33,572 nt of DNA from Bacteroidota bacterium. GTDB lineage: Bacteria > Bacteroidota > Bacteroidia > 2-12-FULL-35-15. Below are positions 30,932 to 33,572 of this stretch, piece by piece. The stretch is taken from assembly GCA_021323165.1 (NCBI GenBank), contig JAJTCJ010000047.1, positions 1 through 33,572 of the forward strand. Direction: 5' to 3'. How positions within the stretch are numbered: position 1 is the first letter of the stretch; every line of letters begins with the position of its first letter. The notes under the pieces were generated by a model. The model did not search any database and was not told where the DNA came from. It saw only the letters and a program-made list of their open reading frames with translations. A program made the translations under genes and the position numbers.

Positions 30932-33200
30932 ATTTTGTTACTAATTGTTTTACAAATATTTTATCAAGAATACTTTGCTGTTGTTCTGCGTGATTTTTCG
31001 AAAATCCTGTTGCCGGACTTGCGTTCTCTGCACGACCAACATAATTCAGAATAATATTTTTTGTGTCGGAAGTCTTCATGAACATACGCATCATATGAGC
31101 CCATGCCCCCATGTTCTCAGGCTCTTCCTGAGCCCATATATGCTCAGTTGCACCTTTGTATTTGTCTAGAATTGTTCTTAATTGTTTTGCAGGAAAAGGA
31201 TATAACTGCTCAACGCGAACAATCGCAACGTCATCAACACCCGCTTTTTCTCGTCCTTCAATAAGATCATAATATACTTTACCGGAACAGAACACTACCT
31301 TTTTTACAGATTTAGCATTTACCGTATCATCGATAACTTCCTGGAATCCTCCTGTTGTAAAATCTTTCACAGATGAAACACAACTTGGATAACGTAATAA
31401 TTTTTTAGGGGTAAAGCAGATCAATGGCTTTCTGAAATCACGTTTAATTTGTCTGCGCAGTACATGAAACTGATTTGCCGGTGTTGTACAATTCACTACC
31501 TGCATATTATTTCCGGCACATTGTTGTAAGAATCTTTCAAGTCTTGCGCTTGAGTGCTCCGGGCCCATTCCTTCATAACCGTGAGGTAATAACATAACCA
31601 AGCCGTTCATTCTTCTCCATTTCGCTTCCGCGGAAGTGATGAACTGATCAATGATAATTTGTGCACCATTAAAGAAATCACCGAACTGCGCTTCCCATAT
31701 AGTTAATGCACTTGGTGTTGACATTGAGTATCCGAATTCAAATCCGAGAACACCATACTCGGATAATAAAGAGTTATAGATGCTTAGTTTTCCTTTGGCT
31801 CCGAAATTATTCAAGGGAGTATATTCATCTTCTGAATCTTCAACTTTAACAATCGCATGACGATGAGAGAACGTTCCGCGCTCCACATCCTGACCGCTAA
31901 AACGAACGTTATGACCTTCATTCATAAGCGTTGCGTACGCCATCAGCTCACCCATTGCCCAATCATAATTATCAGAGGAGATCATTGCTGCCCGGTCATC
32001 AAACAACTTCTGGATCTTATTAAAGAATTTTTTATCCTTTGGTAATTCAACGGTCTTTTTAGCAATTTCCAGGAAAGCCTTTTTATCAACGGATGTATCC
32101 GGAGATTTATCAAAAGCATCAGCATCAGCCATTTTCAGCCCTTTCCATTGACCTTCAAGGAAAGAAGTGATCTTTGCTTTTTCAGTTTGTTTTGCTTCAT
32201 CTAACTTTTCCTGCAACAGATTTTTGAAATCAGTTTCCATTTCTTTTGCCAGATCCGCAGCTATAGAACCTTCCGCAGATAACTGTTTTGTATAGATCTC
32301 TCGGGAATTAGGATGAGAAGCAATCGCTTTATAGAGTAATGGCTGTGTGAAACGAGGCTCATCACCTTCATTGTGGCCATATTTACGGTAACATAGAACA
32401 TCAATGAAAACATCACGGTGGAAAGTCTGACGGAATTCCATTGCAAGTTGTGCAGTGTAAACCAATGCTTCAACATCATCTCCATTCACATGAAACACCG
32501 GTGAAAGCACCGTTTTTGCAACGTCTGTACAATAAGTGCTTGAGCGTGCGTCTAAATAATTCGTAGTAAATCCTACCTGGTTGTTAATTACAACATGTAT
32601 TGTTCCGCCTGTTTTGAATCCATCAAGCTGGCTCATCTGCAGCACTTCGTAAACAATCCCTTGCCCGGCTAATGCAGCATCGCCATGAATTAATATCGGA
32701 CAAACCTTTTTATAATCGCCTTTATGAAGTGTATCAATTTTTGCTCTCGCAATTCCTTCCACTACAGGATCTACTGCTTCAAGGTGAGAAGGATTTGGAG
32801 TAAGGCTTAAGTGAACCTGTTTTCCTTTGTTGGATTTCTGATCACTGGAATAACCCATGTGATATTTCACATCTCCATCAAACACTGAATCCTCAGAAGG
32901 CCTTCCTTCGAACTCAGTAAAAATATCTTTATACGTTTTGTTCAGGATATTGGCAAGCACGTTCAATCTTCCGCGATGCGCCATCCCTATTACGAAATCT
33001 TCTATTCCAAGATCAGCACCTTTTTCACAAACAGCATCCAGGGCTGGAATTGTTGCCTCTGCACCTTCAAGAGAAAAACGTTTTTGGCCAACAAACTTCG
33101 TGTGAAGAAAATTCTCAAAAACAACAGCCTGGTTAAGCTTATTAAGAATTACCTTTTTTTCATCGATGGAAAACTTTGGAGTGTTTTTGCTGCTTTCCAT
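30930..33200 (-). CDS. sucA: 2-oxoglutarate dehydrogenase E1, C-terminal part (frameshifted)
   Basis: This frame encodes 756 residues of OdhA/SucA, the thiamine-diphosphate E1 that decarboxylates 2-oxoglutarate. It runs from MESSKNTPKF and VVFENFLHTKFVGQKRFSLEGAE (given in part) through the ThDP site (GDAALAGQGIVYEVLQ and VVINNQVGF), FSGQDVERGTFSHRHA, and the C-terminal FITSAEAKWRRMNGLVM to ASPATGFSKNH. These parts are intact. The natural N-terminal 150 or so residues are in another frame (next feature), because of an 11-bp tandem duplication at 33197-33218. The first in-frame ATG lies in the first plus-strand copy of the duplicated unit (33198-33200), so internal re-initiation is thinkable. 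Otherwise the gene is disrupted. Confidence 0.93.
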   Translation of the reverse strand: MESSKNTPKFSIDEKKVILNKLNQAVVFENFLHTKFVGQKRFSLEGAEATIPALDAVCEKGADLGIEDFVIGMAHRGRLNVLANILNKTYKDIFTEFEGRPSEDSVFDGDVKYHMGYSSDQKSNKGKQVHLSLTPNPSHLEAVDPVVEGIARAKIDTLHKGDYKKVCPILIHGDAALAGQGIVYEVLQMSQLDGFKTGGTIHVVINNQVGFTTNYLDARSSTYCTDVAKTVLSPVFHVNGDDVEALVYTAQLAMEFRQTFHRDVFIDVLCYRKYGHNEGDEPRFTQPLLYKAIASHPNSREIYTKQLSAEGSIAADLAKEMETDFKNLLQEKLDEAKQTEKAKITSFLEGQWKGLKMADADAFDKSPDTSVDKKAFLEIAKKTVELPKDKKFFNKIQKLFDDRAAMISSDNYDWAMGELMAYATLMNEGHNVRFSGQDVERGTFSHRHAIVKVEDSEDEYTPLNNFGAKGKLSIYNSLLSEYGVLGFEFGYSMSTPSALTIWEAQFGDFFNGAQIIIDQFITSAEAKWRRMNGLVMLLPHGYEGMGPEHSSARLERFLQQCAGNNMQVVNCTTPANQFHVLRRQIKRDFRKPLICFTPKKLLRYPSCVSSVKDFTTGGFQEVIDDTVNAKSVKKVVFCSGKVYYDLIEGREKAGVDDVAIVRVEQLYPFPAKQLRTILDKYKGATEHIWAQEEPENMGAWAHMMRMFMKTSDTKNIILNYVGRAENASPATGFSKNHAEQQQSILDKIFVKQLVTK

Positions 33201-33572
33201 TTTATCCCCATTTTATCCTGAAGCCACTTAATTATTTCTGGCGTACGGATATACATGTATTCAGCACCAATAGACTGACAATAGGTTTGATCAAGGTGAG
33301 TAATAATGTCTTTTAATTTTGCAGCACCGATACCAATTTGAGTACCTGCCTGAAAAACTGTTTCCATATCCGATTGACTGAGTCCGAAATTCTCTATCGA
33401 AAGATTAGGAAAATATTGCCTGCGCTCACGAACTGGATTAGTTTTGGTGAATAAATGTCCGCGTGAACGGTAAGCATTTACAAGATTCAAAACATCAAAT
33501 TCCTTTTTAACATTCTGAGGGATCTCACCCGCATCTTCATAATTCTTTCTCGCAAACTCAAAGCCGGCAAAA
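33149..33572 (-). pseudogene. sucA: 2-oxoglutarate dehydrogenase E1, N-terminal part (frameshifted, runs off the window)
   Basis: Reading from the window edge in this frame gives FAGFEFARKNYEDAG, then VLNLVNAYRSRGHLFTKTNP, RERRQYFPNLSIENFGLS, IGAAKLKDIITHLDQTYCQS and GAEYMYIRTPEIIKWLQDKM. This is the usual N-terminal part of E1o. The frame then turns into GIKWKAAKTLQSFPSMKKR and stops at 33149, about 50 bp beyond the point where the other frame takes over. Removing one of the two 11-bp units at 33197-33218 restores WLQDKM-ESSKNTPKF, the expected join. The true start lies outside the window. Confidence 0.9.
33197..33218. repeat. Perfect 11-bp tandem duplication in odhA/sucA
   Basis: Plus strand: CCATTTTATCC at 33197-33207 and again at 33208-33218 (minus strand GGATAAAATGG twice). 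The extra 11 bp shift the reading frame of sucA. Nothing else in the gene appears disturbed. Confidence 0.97.

Noticed and set aside
1..33572. CRISPR array, tRNA or rRNA genes, insertion sequences, prophage or defence genes
   Set aside because: No regularly spaced repeats, transposase or RNA gene signatures were seen on either strand.

Overview
This 33.6-kb window looks like a chromosomal segment of a Bacteroidota bacterium. It is AT-rich and densely coded, with no intergenic gap over about 215 bp. Several genes are preceded by the Bacteroidota -7 promoter hexamer pattern TAnnTTTG. Many lipoproteins and family types (DUF4296, TlpA/DUF5106-like, OprO/P-like porin, PyrC with DDQVHF, OdhA/OdhB arrangement) fit that phylum. 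I cannot place it below phylum level. No tRNA, rRNA, CRISPR array, insertion sequence or phage gene was seen.

Layout. (1) 1-8470, plus strand: a phosphate island with a phosphate-selective porin, pstS, pstC, pstA, pstB, phoU, a DUF47 PhoU-like gene and a PiT-family transporter, closed by a strong bidirectional terminator. Three transcription starts in this island (porin, pstS, DUF47-pit) carry the same array of 7-bp half-sites repeated every 11 bp (YTTAACA-N4-CYTRACA preceded by nnnWACC). This looks like a Pho box and ties high- and low-affinity uptake to one regulator. pstB lacks about 10 residues just before Walker A. (2) 8484-12254: a lipoprotein, an orphan LuxE/acyl-protein-synthetase-like protein, a DUF218 protein and tyrS (HIGH motif altered). 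(3) 12423-18357: NAD-dependent epimerase, DUF4296 lipoprotein, SDR dehydrogenase, two-domain VOC protein, membrane-associated ferritin-like di-iron protein, TlpA-like oxidoreductase and a small unknown protein. (4) 18359-22777, minus strand: a compact operon of a polyprenol-phosphate mannosyltransferase-like GT2, pyrC, a PlsC-like acyltransferase and a DUF72 protein. (5) 22848-29459: RlpA-like DPBB protein, acs, two uncharacterised envelope proteins, a metallophosphoesterase lipoprotein, proC and a HAD phosphatase. (6) 29614-33572, minus strand: odhB/sucB and odhA/sucA of the 2-oxoglutarate dehydrogenase complex. odhA is split by a perfect 11-bp tandem duplication and also runs off the window.

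The most notable observations are the shared 11-bp-phased phosphate operator, the two indel lesions in core genes (pstB, sucA), the His-to-Gly change in the TyrRS HIGH motif, and several structured intergenic palindromes. One of these could hide the start codon of the metallophosphoesterase gene. I did not find a defence system or a clearly new multi-gene machine.
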